NCBI GenBank assembly: GCA_045807325.1
Contig: JBJMHP010000241.1
Coordinates: 1-10,343 of the forward strand
Direction of reading: 5' to 3'
Source of the DNA: CALGFH01 sp045807325
GTDB lineage: Bacteria; Actinomycetota; CALGFH01
Length of the DNA: 10,343 nucleotides
Shown: piece by piece, positions 5,604 through 10,343 of the stretch
Position numbering within the stretch: position 1 is the first letter of the stretch
How the letters are laid out: every line of letters starts with the position of its first letter
Notes under the pieces: generated by a model
What the model was told of the DNA's origin: nothing
Seen by the model: the letters and a program-made list of their open reading frames with translations, nothing else
Databases searched by the model: none
Program-made: the position numbers and the translations under genes

Positions 5604-6489
5604 CGCGTCGTTCCGGAGGGCGCGGGCCTTCCAGGTGGACCTGAAGAACCGCCGCGAGCACTGCTCGGTCGACCCGGCCCGGCTGGCCTCCATCGGCCGG
5701 GCGGTCACCCACCAGGTCCGGGTCTACCGGACCGACGGTGACTTCGGGCTCTACACGGTCAGCGAGGTCCGCCCCGAGAGCCCCGACACCATCGTCCGCA
5801 TGGGACCCGCCGGCCGGCGCCGTCTCGGCCCCGACACCGAGTTCGAGGGCAGGATCGACTCAACCGGGCCCAGCCCCGGGCTGCCGGAGGACAAGGCCAG
5901 GATCGAAGGTGAGCTCATCGAGCTCATCGACGACGACGACGGCCGCCAGACGCGCCTCATCGCCATCGCCCCCCACGGCGGCGCCATCGAGCCCCACACC
6001 GATGAGCAGGCCGAGCGGGTCGCCTCCCGCCTCGCCGCCAAGTCGGTCACCTGCTGGCGCTGCAAGGGCTGGAACCCCGACGGCGACCCCCTCGACCGCT
6101 GGCACATCACCTCCACCGACCTCAACGAGGCCTCGTTCCCCCTCCTGGCCCAGGTCATGTCCCGACGCTTCACCCACGCCGTGGCCTTCCACGGCTTCAA
6201 GTCCGACCACCCGGAGATCATCGTCGGCGGCACCGCCCCGACGGACCCCAAGGAGGAGATCCGGGCCGCCGTCGCCGGGGTGGTCGGGTCGGGCGTCGAC
6301 GTCCACATCGCCGCCCCCGAGGACCGCGTCGGCGGCGACGACTCCTGCAACATCGTGAACCGCCTCACCATCGGCCGTTCGAACGGCGTCCAGCTCGAGC
6401 AGACCCTGGAGGTCCGCACCGAGCACTGGTGCGCCATCGCCGACGCGGTCGCCGACGTCTACGCCCCCAAGCTGGAGGAGCTGGAGTAG
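5590..6489 (+). CDS. Poly-gamma-glutamate hydrolase family protein (zinc peptidase-like)
   Basis: A 299-residue protein with the marks of the poly-gamma-glutamate hydrolase family (PghP-type, first described from Bacillus phage). VYRTDGDFGLYTVSEV (45-60) is the usual N-terminal signature. IAPHGGAIEPHTDEQA (126-141) carries the putative zinc ligands H129 and E134. HAVAFHGFK (196-204) carries the third candidate, H201. IVGGTAP (211-217) follows, and NRLTIGRSNGVQLEQT (257-272) has the carboxypeptidase-like catalytic glutamate, probably E270. Members cleave gamma-glutamyl bonds of poly-gamma-glutamate. No signal peptide is visible, so the enzyme would be cytoplasmic unless exported otherwise. The ATG at 5590 overlaps the response regulator by 14 nt and has no Shine-Dalgarno sequence, suggesting translational coupling. 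GTG at 5635 is an alternative start. It could belong to the same regulatory unit as the DosR-like protein. Its substrate here is unproven, since no PGA synthesis genes are visible. Confidence 0.85.
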   Translation: MASADASFRRARAFQVDLKNRREHCSVDPARLASIGRAVTHQVRVYRTDGDFGLYTVSEVRPESPDTIVRMGPAGRRRLGPDTEFEGRIDSTGPSPGLPEDKARIEGELIELIDDDDGRQTRLIAIAPHGGAIEPHTDEQAERVASRLAAKSVTCWRCKGWNPDGDPLDRWHITSTDLNEASFPLLAQVMSRRFTHAVAFHGFKSDHPEIIVGGTAPTDPKEEIRAAVAGVVGSGVDVHIAAPEDRVGGDDSCNIVNRLTIGRSNGVQLEQTLEVRTEHWCAIADAVADVYAPKLEELE

Positions 6490-6499
6490 GCGGCCGGGG

Positions 6500-7033
6500 T
6501 CAGAGCCGGTCGGGGACGACCCGGTCGACGTCGGCCAGCAGCCGGTCCAGGTCCGGCCACCAGCGGCCACTGGCCAGGGTGGCGATGCGGGCCTGAACCT
6601 GGTCGGCGCCGCCCTCGAGCGGCACCACCCGGCTCGGGGCGGCCCGGTGCAGCAGCCCCAGGTACCAGTGCCGCCGGGTCGAGCTCCAGGACTCCGCGTC
6701 CAGCACCAGGTAGTAGTCGGGCAGCTCGATCGACCGAGCCCGCCACCGGCTGAGGGTGTCGCGGACCGCCACCTCCAGCTCCCCGGCCGGCCCGTGCTCG
6801 TCGTACCGGCGCACCCAGGCGTCGGTGACCAGCGCCAGCGGGTCGGCGTCGTGCACCAGGTAGGGCGTCTTGGTGCCCGCCGCCACCTGCCAGGCCGCGA
6901 CCGCCCGGTCCAGCGGCGGCGCCGCCGGGTCGGGCAGCTCCACCCGGATGTTGGCCGCCCGATCCAGGGCCTCGGCGCAGGCCCGCGCCCGCTCGCCCAC
7001 CAGGCCGATGACGGTCGTGGAGATCCGCTGCAT
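6500..7033 (-). CDS. Unrecognised protein resembling a P-loop kinase without the P-loop
   Basis: A 177-residue soluble protein I cannot assign. Parts look like a nucleoside/AAA-type kinase: an initial strand (TTVIGLVGE, 6-14), a helix, then YLVHDADPLALVTDAWVRRYD (58-78), like the acidic substrate-binding segment of such kinases. LPDYYLVLDAESWSSTRRHW (104-123) follows, like the PDLxxxLD strand and arginine-rich lid. However, the expected GxxGxGK(S/T) after the first strand is absent; it reads GLVGERARAC. It is either a divergent pseudo-kinase or only a coincidental likeness. ATG 7033 is preferred over GTG 7042 because a TAGGGT element ends 7 nt before it. The gene converges with the PGA-hydrolase gene with a 10-bp gap and lies 38 bp downstream of the sigma-factor stop on the same strand. 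Confidence 0.72.
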   Translation of the reverse strand: MQRISTTVIGLVGERARACAEALDRAANIRVELPDPAAPPLDRAVAAWQVAAGTKTPYLVHDADPLALVTDAWVRRYDEHGPAGELEVAVRDTLSRWRARSIELPDYYLVLDAESWSSTRRHWYLGLLHRAAPSRVVPLEGGADQVQARIATLASGRWWPDLDRLLADVDRVVPDRL

Positions 7034-7062
7034 GGTCTCCACCCTAGCGCCCCGCGGTGGAG
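7034..7062 (-). promoter_or_regulatory. Leaderless-type -10 element within a 7-bp inverted repeat
   Basis: On the minus strand TAGGGT (7046-7041) matches TANNNT and is 7 nt from the ATG at 7033, the spacing of a leaderless transcript. CTCCACC (7037-7043) and GGTGGAG (7056-7062) form a perfect 7-bp inverted repeat that overlaps the element, suggesting an operator over the promoter. A GGAG only 3 nt before the ATG is too close to be a good Shine-Dalgarno. No -35 is evident. Confidence 0.4.
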
Positions 7063-7071
7063 GGTCCGCGC

Positions 7072-8394
7072 CTACACGTCGTCCCAGGCGGTCAGGCAGA
7101 ACGGATCACCGGCGGGGTCGGCGAAGGGGACCCGCCTGCCGGTGATGTCGGCGTAGAACGCCGCCTTGTCGTTGAGGTAACGCTGCTCGGGGATGCTGGT
7201 GGCCAGCCGGGCCGCGGTGGCGTAGGCGACCCGGGCCTCCCCCTCCCGGCCGTCCATCTCCAGCAGGTGGGCGTGGACGGCGTGCAGCCGGTGGTGGCGG
7301 CGCAGCTGCCGGTCCCCGAGCAGCGGCTCCAGCAGGGCCAGACCGGCCGCCGGGCCGTCCACCATGGCCACGGCCACGGCGTGGTTGAGCTCAACCATCG
7401 GCCCGGGGGCGATGGCGCCGAGCATGCGGTAGAGGGTCTCGATCTGGGCCCAGTCGGTGTCGGCGGCCCGCGGGGCCTCGGCGTGGACGGCCGCGATCGC
7501 CGCCTGCAGCTGGTAGGGCCCCACCGGCCCGGTCGGCAGGGCGGCCTCGATCAGCCGGACGCCCTCGGCGATGCGCTCCCGGTCCCACAACGACCGGTCC
7601 TGGGAGGCCAACGGCACCAGCGAGCCGTCGGGGCGGGTCCGGGCGGCCCGGCGGGCGTCGGTGAGCAGCAGCAGCGCCAGCAGCCCGGTCACCTCCCCGA
7701 CCGCGGGCAGGTGCCGGTGCAGCTGGCGGGTCAGGCGGATCGCCTCGTCGGCCAGGGACACCTCCGACAGGCCGGTCCCGGTGGTCGCCGTGTGGCCCTC
7801 GGTGAAGATCAGGTACAGCACCTGGGCGACGGCCGCGACCCTGCCCGGCAGCTGCTCGGCCGCCGGGAGCGTGAACCGGGCCCCGACCTGCCGCAGCCGG
7901 GTCTTGGCCCGGCTGATCCGCTGGGCCATGGTCGCCTCGGGCACCAGGAACGCCCGGGCGATCTGCGCCGTGCTCAGCCCAGCCACGGCCCGCAAGGTCA
8001 ACGCCACCTGAGAGGGCCTCGTCAGCGCCGGATGACAGCACAACAGCAGCAGCGCCAGGGAGTCGTCACGCGCCGTGCTGTCGGGGGTGTCGGCGGCCGG
8101 GGCGAGCAGGGCCTCAGCCGGTGGGGTGTGCCGGGCCACGAGCAGCTCCCGGTCGGCGCGGGCCTGCTCGACCCGCCGCTGGTCCACCAGCCGGCGGGAG
8201 GCCACCCGGATCAGCCAGCCCCTCGGGTTGTCCGGCAGCCCGTCGACAGGCCACTGCCGCGCCGCGGCCACCAGGGCCTCCTGGGCCGCGTCCTCGGCGG
8301 CGTCGAAGTCGCCGTAGCGGCGCACGAGGGCGGCCAGCACGTCCGGCGCGCAGGCGCGCGCCGCGTGCTCCAGCTCGGCCGCCGCCGAGGTCAC
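7072..8394 (-). CDS. ECF42-type RNA polymerase sigma factor with C-terminal TPR-like extension
   Basis: A 440-residue sigma factor, much longer than a simple ECF. Sigma region 2 is at about 10-75 (RRYGDFDAAEDAAQEALVAA, then NPRGWLIRVASRRLVDQRR). Region 4 is at about 118-170 (CCHPALTRPSQVALTLR, then IARAFLVPEATMAQRISRAK). The large extension (about 185-410) has the family stretches VLYLIFTEGHTAT, QAAIAAVHAEA, LYRMLGAIAPGPMVELNHAVAV and TPR-like helices. This architecture, next to a DGPF protein, defines the ECF42 group, in which the extension is needed for activity and no anti-sigma is used. I chose GTG 8394 because it overlaps the stop of the upstream gene as GTGA (translational coupling); GTG 8415 is possible. 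The last 28 residues (from FYADITGRR) look like the end of a glyoxalase/VOC domain rather than a normal ECF42 terminus. Confidence 0.9.
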   Translation of the reverse strand: MTSAAAELEHAARACAPDVLAALVRRYGDFDAAEDAAQEALVAAARQWPVDGLPDNPRGWLIRVASRRLVDQRRVEQARADRELLVARHTPPAEALLAPAADTPDSTARDDSLALLLLCCHPALTRPSQVALTLRAVAGLSTAQIARAFLVPEATMAQRISRAKTRLRQVGARFTLPAAEQLPGRVAAVAQVLYLIFTEGHTATTGTGLSEVSLADEAIRLTRQLHRHLPAVGEVTGLLALLLLTDARRAARTRPDGSLVPLASQDRSLWDRERIAEGVRLIEAALPTGPVGPYQLQAAIAAVHAEAPRAADTDWAQIETLYRMLGAIAPGPMVELNHAVAVAMVDGPAAGLALLEPLLGDRQLRRHHRLHAVHAHLLEMDGREGEARVAYATAARLATSIPEQRYLNDKAAFYADITGRRVPFADPAGDPFCLTAWDDV

Positions 8395-8783
8395 TGGTCG
8401 TCGCCGCCGGGCCACATCACCGGCCGGAGCTCGACCGTCCCCCCGGGCTGGGCGAACTGGGCCGCGATCTCCTCGGCCCGCTCACGGGAGGCGCAGTCGA
8501 TGAGGAAGAACCCGGCCAGCTGCTCCTTGGCCTCCGCGTACGGGCCGTCGGTGGCCAGGTGGCCTTCGGGGCTCCACCCGTAGATGGTGGCCGAGGCCGG
8601 GTCGGCCAGCGCCTCGGCGGTGACGAACTCCCCCGAGGCCGAGAGCTCCTCCAGCAGCGCCTCGAACTGCCGGTCCATCTCGTCGTGCTGTTCGGCCGGC
8701 AGCGCCCGCCCCTCCGGGGTGTAGCGCGAGGACGGGTGCCCCCAGGGGTCGGGGTTGGCATGGATCAGGATCACGTACTTCAC
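8391..8783 (-). CDS. YCII-related DGPF-domain protein
   Basis: A 130-residue protein of the YCII/DGPF family. It begins KYVILIHANPD (2-12), has a central amphipathic helix (EQHDEMDRQFEALLEELSAS, 31-50) and the signature TDGPYAEAKEQLAGFFLIDC (78-97). DGPY at 79-82 is the DGPF-type motif. It closes with VELRPVM (117-123). These small dimeric ferredoxin-like proteins are found beside ECF42 sigma genes across bacteria; their biochemical role is unknown. The GTG at 8783 is set by GGGAGG (8796-8791) with a 7-nt spacer and by the start of homology; an open frame further upstream has no support. Its TGA overlaps the sigma-factor GTG by 4 nt, so the two are co-translated. It is preceded by an ECF42-like promoter and a 5'-leader hairpin. 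Confidence 0.93.
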   Translation of the reverse strand: MKYVILIHANPDPWGHPSSRYTPEGRALPAEQHDEMDRQFEALLEELSASGEFVTAEALADPASATIYGWSPEGHLATDGPYAEAKEQLAGFFLIDCASRERAEEIAAQFAQPGGTVELRPVMWPGGDDQ

Positions 8784-8807
8784 GAGCAGGCCTCCCTGTC
8801 GCCCGGA

Positions 8808-8831
8808 GGCGGGCACCGGGGTGTGCCCGCC
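8808..8831 (-). promoter_or_regulatory. Perfect 9-bp hairpin in the 5' leader of the DGPF-sigma operon
   Basis: GGCGGGCAC (8808-8816) and GTGCCCGCC (8823-8831) are perfect complements around a 6-nt loop. The element lies 24 bp before the GTG of the DGPF gene and 10 bp after the proposed -10, so it would occupy the start of the leader RNA without covering the Shine-Dalgarno (8796-8791). It could stabilise the mRNA, act as an operator, or terminate transcripts arriving from the small upstream gene. No T-run follows on either strand. Confidence 0.5.
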
Positions 8832-8841
8832 CTTCGCCTGA

Positions 8842-8871
8842 GACGTCGGAGCCGACCGGTGGTTCTCGACA
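8842..8871 (-). promoter_or_regulatory. ECF42-type promoter (TGTCGA -35, CGAC/GTC -10)
   Basis: On the minus strand TGTCGA (8871-8866) is followed after 17 bp by CGACGTC (8848-8842). The motif reported for ECF42 autoregulated promoters in Streptomyces is TGTCGA at -35 and CGA/TC at -10, to my recollection. This match is exact in the -35, and the spacing suits a sigma-dependent promoter. It lies 59 bp upstream of the DGPF start, in the only non-coding gap before the operon. Other TGTCGA copies in the window fall inside genes. Confidence 0.75.
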
Positions 8872-8919
8872 CGCTGCCCGCGCCGATTCTCCCCGCCCGT
8901 GGGGTTCTCCGCCGTCAGG

Positions 8920-9105
8920 TCAGGCGATCCATCGTTCCCGAGGCTCGCGGCGGCTGTCACCGAACCGGCGCGGCGGCCGGAAGCTGAACGGCGGGCGGTA
9001 GCGCCTGGTCCGCGGGGCGTACCCCTCGGTCTCGGCCGGCCAGGGCCGTGCAGGCCAGCTGCGAGTCGGCCAGGGTCGGGCGGGAGGCCATCGGTCGGAC
9101 GTCAT
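8920..9105 (-). CDS. Small Pro/Arg/Trp-rich hypothetical protein
   Basis: A 61-codon frame that I do not recognise. The ATG at 9105 has a good AGGAG (9117-9113) with 7 nt spacing, which is the main support. The N-terminal half is repetitive, with WP spaced through RWPPARPWPTRSWPARPWP and ARPWP occurring twice. The rest is basic (YAPRTRRYRPPF, then RPPRRFGDSRREPRERW). There is no membrane helix or signal peptide, and the composition suggests a disordered or nucleic-acid-binding peptide. Third positions are GC-rich, though less uniformly than in neighbouring genes. It is divergent from the LysR gene, the usual place for a LysR target, with a 13-bp tandem repeat just upstream of its ribosome binding site. 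It could also be a chance frame. Confidence 0.45.
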   Translation of the reverse strand: MTSDRWPPARPWPTRSWPARPWPAETEGYAPRTRRYRPPFSFRPPRRFGDSRREPRERWIA

Positions 9106-9122
9106 CGGGTCACTCCTGGATG

Positions 9123-9145
9123 CGTTGTCTTGTCTCGTTGTCTTG
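9123..9145. repeat. 13-bp tandem repeat (1.8 copies) in the small-ORF/LysR divergent region
   Basis: CGTTGTCTTG occurs twice (9123-9132 and 9136-9145), separated by TCT, so the unit is CGTTGTCTTGTCT. It is T-rich on the plus strand and unlike the surrounding GC-rich sequence. It begins 6 bp upstream of the Shine-Dalgarno of the small minus-strand ORF, so it is either in that gene's leader or promoter, or it is an operator for a regulator. About 140 bp separate it from the LysR start. Confidence 0.6.
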
Positions 9146-9213
9146 GGGATTGGTGGGTGGCCGCGCTGGTCGGCGCCTTGGGTTGGTCGATCGGTGGTCC
9201 CTACGCGTCCAGG

Positions 9214-9243
9214 GTGGCGCCACTCGACTATGCTGTCCAATAG
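9214..9243 (+). promoter_or_regulatory. Putative lysR promoter and dyads
   Basis: TATGCT (9229-9234) fits TANNNT and would start transcription about 40 nt before the LysR ATG. It is preceded by the palindrome GTGGCGCCAC (9214-9223) and overlaps the dyad CTAT (9228-9231)/ATAG (9240-9243). LysR-type proteins usually bind such AT-rich dyads in their own divergent promoter. No clear -35 is visible. The remaining sequence of this gap (9146-9213) shows nothing I can assign. Confidence 0.38.
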
Positions 9244-9282
9244 AGGTTGTAGCTTGGATCCATCAATCACGGAGATGAGTCC

Positions 9283-10167
9283 ATGGAGCTGCGTCAGCTC
9301 GAGCACTTCGTCGCCGCCGCCGAGGAACGCCACTTCACCCGCGCCGCCCAGCGCCTCCATATCGTCCAGTCCGGCCTCTCCGCCTCCATCAAGGCCCTGG
9401 AGCGCGAGCTGGACGCCCCCCTGTTCGTCCGCAGCACCCGCCGCGTCGAGCTCACCCAGGCCGGCCACGCCCTCCTTCCCGAAGCCCGCCGAACCCTGGC
9501 CGCCGCCCAAGCCGCCACCGACGCCGTCGCCGCCGTCCAGGGGCTGTTACGCGGCACCCTGGCCGTGGGCACAATGCAGATCCTCCCTCCGGCCGTGGAT
9601 CTCCTGGCCGTCCTCGGCCGCTTCCACGCCGAGCACCCAGGGGTCGAGCTCCGCCTGCGTCAGGCCGGCACGGGCACGCTCCTGGAGGAGGTCCGCAACG
9701 GCACCCTCGACCTCGCCCTGGTCGCCCCGGTCGCCCGCCCACCCCGAGAGATCACCATGCGCCACCTGGCCAGCGACCCCCTGCTGGTCGCCTGCGCCCC
9801 CACCCATCCCTTGGCCAACCGTCGCCAGGTTGCCTTGGCCGACCTGGCCGGCGAGCAGTTCGTCGACTTCCAGCCGGACTGGGGGCTCCGGATGCTCCTG
9901 GACCAGACGTTCACTGCCGCCGGGCTAGAGCGCTCCAGTGCCCTGGAGGTCAATGACGTTCCCAGCCTCCTGGAGCTGGTCGCCCATGGGCTGGGAGTGG
10001 CCCTGGTTCCGGAAGTGGTGACCCGCTACCCGGCGCAGGTTCGGTATCTGCGGTTACGGGCGCCGACACCGTTGTTCGAAGTGGCCGTGGCGACAGTTGG
10101 GGATCCGCCGGCGAGCCAGGCGGCACGGGTCCTACTCGGCATGCTGGGTCCGGCCAGCCCCGCCTGA
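9283..10167 (+). CDS. LysR-family transcriptional regulator
   Basis: A 294-residue regulator of standard LysR length. The winged helix-turn-helix is at 1-60: MELRQLEHFVAAAEERHFTR, AAQRLHIVQSGLSASIKALE and LDAPLFVRSTRRVELTQAG, a textbook LTTR N-terminus. The linker helix follows (68-90). The inducer-binding domain begins at GTLAVGTMQILPP (about 90-102) and includes HPGVELRLRQAGTGTLLEEV, LDLALVAPV, DPLLVACAPTHPLA and LELVAHGLGVALVPEVV. Such proteins act as tetramers and respond to a small metabolite; the ligand cannot be inferred. The ATG at 9283 has GGAG (9271-9274) with 8 nt spacing. The gene is divergent from the small Pro/Arg-rich ORF, and the gap holds repeats and a dyad, which fits autoregulation. 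Its last codons overlap the only possible start of the downstream HTH frame. Confidence 0.94.
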   Translation: MELRQLEHFVAAAEERHFTRAAQRLHIVQSGLSASIKALERELDAPLFVRSTRRVELTQAGHALLPEARRTLAAAQAATDAVAAVQGLLRGTLAVGTMQILPPAVDLLAVLGRFHAEHPGVELRLRQAGTGTLLEEVRNGTLDLALVAPVARPPREITMRHLASDPLLVACAPTHPLANRRQVALADLAGEQFVDFQPDWGLRMLLDQTFTAAGLERSSALEVNDVPSLLELVAHGLGVALVPEVVTRYPAQVRYLRLRAPTPLFEVAVATVGDPPASQAARVLLGMLGPASPA

Positions 10168-10322
10168 CCGCGAATGACCGCCCGCAAGTCCTGGAGGCCC
10201 TACAGGTCGAGAACGCCCGCGCCAAGGGCTGGTCCTGGCAACAGATCGCGGCCCGCCTCGGCGTCACCAAGCAGGCCGTGCACCACAAGTACGCCGGCCG
10301 ACGCTTCGGCTTCCGGAGGTAG
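10164..10322 (+). pseudogene. Short HTH protein frame lacking a conventional start (truncated or CTG-initiated)
   Basis: The frame ending at TAG 10322 encodes VLEALQVENARAKGWSWQQI then AARLGVTKQAVHHKYAGRR. This is a well-known actinobacterial helix-turn-helix pattern of small proteins often found just before Clp N-terminal-domain genes. The frame stays open upstream into the LysR gene but contains no in-frame ATG, GTG or TTG back to at least 10023. The first possible start is CTG 10164, overlapping the LysR stop. Relatives as I remember them have some extra N-terminal residues. It is therefore either 5'-truncated, frameshifted, or started at CTG with coupling to LysR. The HTH itself is intact, and codon use is like real coding sequence. 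I call the homology with confidence and the gene's integrity with doubt. Confidence 0.6.
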
Positions 10323-10326
10323 CAGG

Positions 10327-10343
10327 ATGGTCCAGCGCAGCGA
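10327..10343 (+). CDS. Start of a further gene (5' end only)
   Basis: ATG 10327 follows GGAGG (10315-10319) with 7 nt spacing, inside the end of the HTH frame, so translation looks coupled. Only MVQRS is visible before the window ends. By context a Clp N-terminal-domain protein would be a common neighbour, but nothing in these residues supports that. Confidence 0.45.

Noticed and set aside
4226..5644. 472-codon plus-strand frame across DoxX, the kinase tail and the response regulator
   Set aside because: Arg/Pro/Gly-rich shadow in a different frame from three recognisable coding regions; it also reads through the terminator hairpin.
3891..5708. Upstream extension of the 933-codon minus-strand frame beyond the DHOD-like start
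   Set aside because: It runs antisense through DoxX and the response regulator, is Gly/Asp/Gln-rich without domain signatures, and DHOD-like homology begins at ATG 3890 with its own ribosome binding site. It is an artefact of high GC.
7057..8583. 508-codon plus-strand frame opposite the sigma factor and DGPF gene
   Set aside because: Shadow of the sigma/DGPF operon, rich in Gly/Gln/His with no domain signal.
9123..9145. CRISPR-like or transposon-end repeat
   Set aside because: Only two copies of a 10-bp motif with a 3-bp spacer; no terminal inverted repeats, cas genes or transposase nearby.
8899..9278. Plus-strand frames in the gap before LysR
   Set aside because: No ribosome binding site or recognisable motif, and they overlap the better-supported small minus-strand ORF and the LysR promoter.

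Overview
The window is very GC-rich, with C or G at nearly every third codon position, densely packed genes and several starts without a Shine-Dalgarno sequence. Together with a DevR/DosR-type response regulator and a DGPF-protein/ECF42-type sigma pair, this points to a chromosome of an actinobacterium (Actinomycetota). It is probably a deep-branching or soil lineage, but I cannot name a genus. I see no phage module, transposase, tRNA, rRNA or CRISPR array.

Layout. 15-1728 (+): an MFS transporter, then a small ribbon-helix-helix-like protein whose promoter region carries repeated TATCA half-sites. 1803-3890 (-): a LacI-family repressor downstream of a dihydroorotate-dehydrogenase-like flavoprotein. 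3891-4091: a divergent promoter region with nested inverted repeats and a close match to the mycobacterial DosR box. 4092-4697 (+): a DoxX membrane protein ending in a strong terminator hairpin. 4774-6489 (+): a 47-codon remnant of a sensor histidine kinase tail, a complete DevR/DosR-like response regulator, and an overlapping poly-gamma-glutamate hydrolase-family gene. 6500-7033 (-): an unrecognised protein that resembles a P-loop kinase lacking its P-loop. 7072-8783 (-): a two-gene operon of a DGPF/YCII protein and an ECF42-type sigma factor, behind a promoter that fits the ECF42 autoregulatory motif. 8920-9105 (-): a small Pro/Arg/Trp-rich ORF, divergent from a LysR regulator (9283-10167, +), with a 13-bp tandem repeat between them. 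10164-10343 (+): a short HTH reading frame with no ordinary start codon, then the first codons of another gene.

How the genes may work together. The clearest unit is the DGPF-sigma operon, which probably drives its own transcription. A second, more speculative unit is redox or hypoxia related: the DosR-like regulator may act on the divergent DHOD-like/DoxX promoter. The only trace of its kinase is a tail fragment, so its input must come from elsewhere or be lost. Regulators dominate the window (RHH, LacI, NarL-type, ECF sigma, LysR, HTH).

A recurring theme is leftover gene 3' ends: a kinase tail, a glyoxalase/VOC-like tail fused to the sigma factor, and an HTH frame lacking a start. This suggests repeated small deletions or recombination here.
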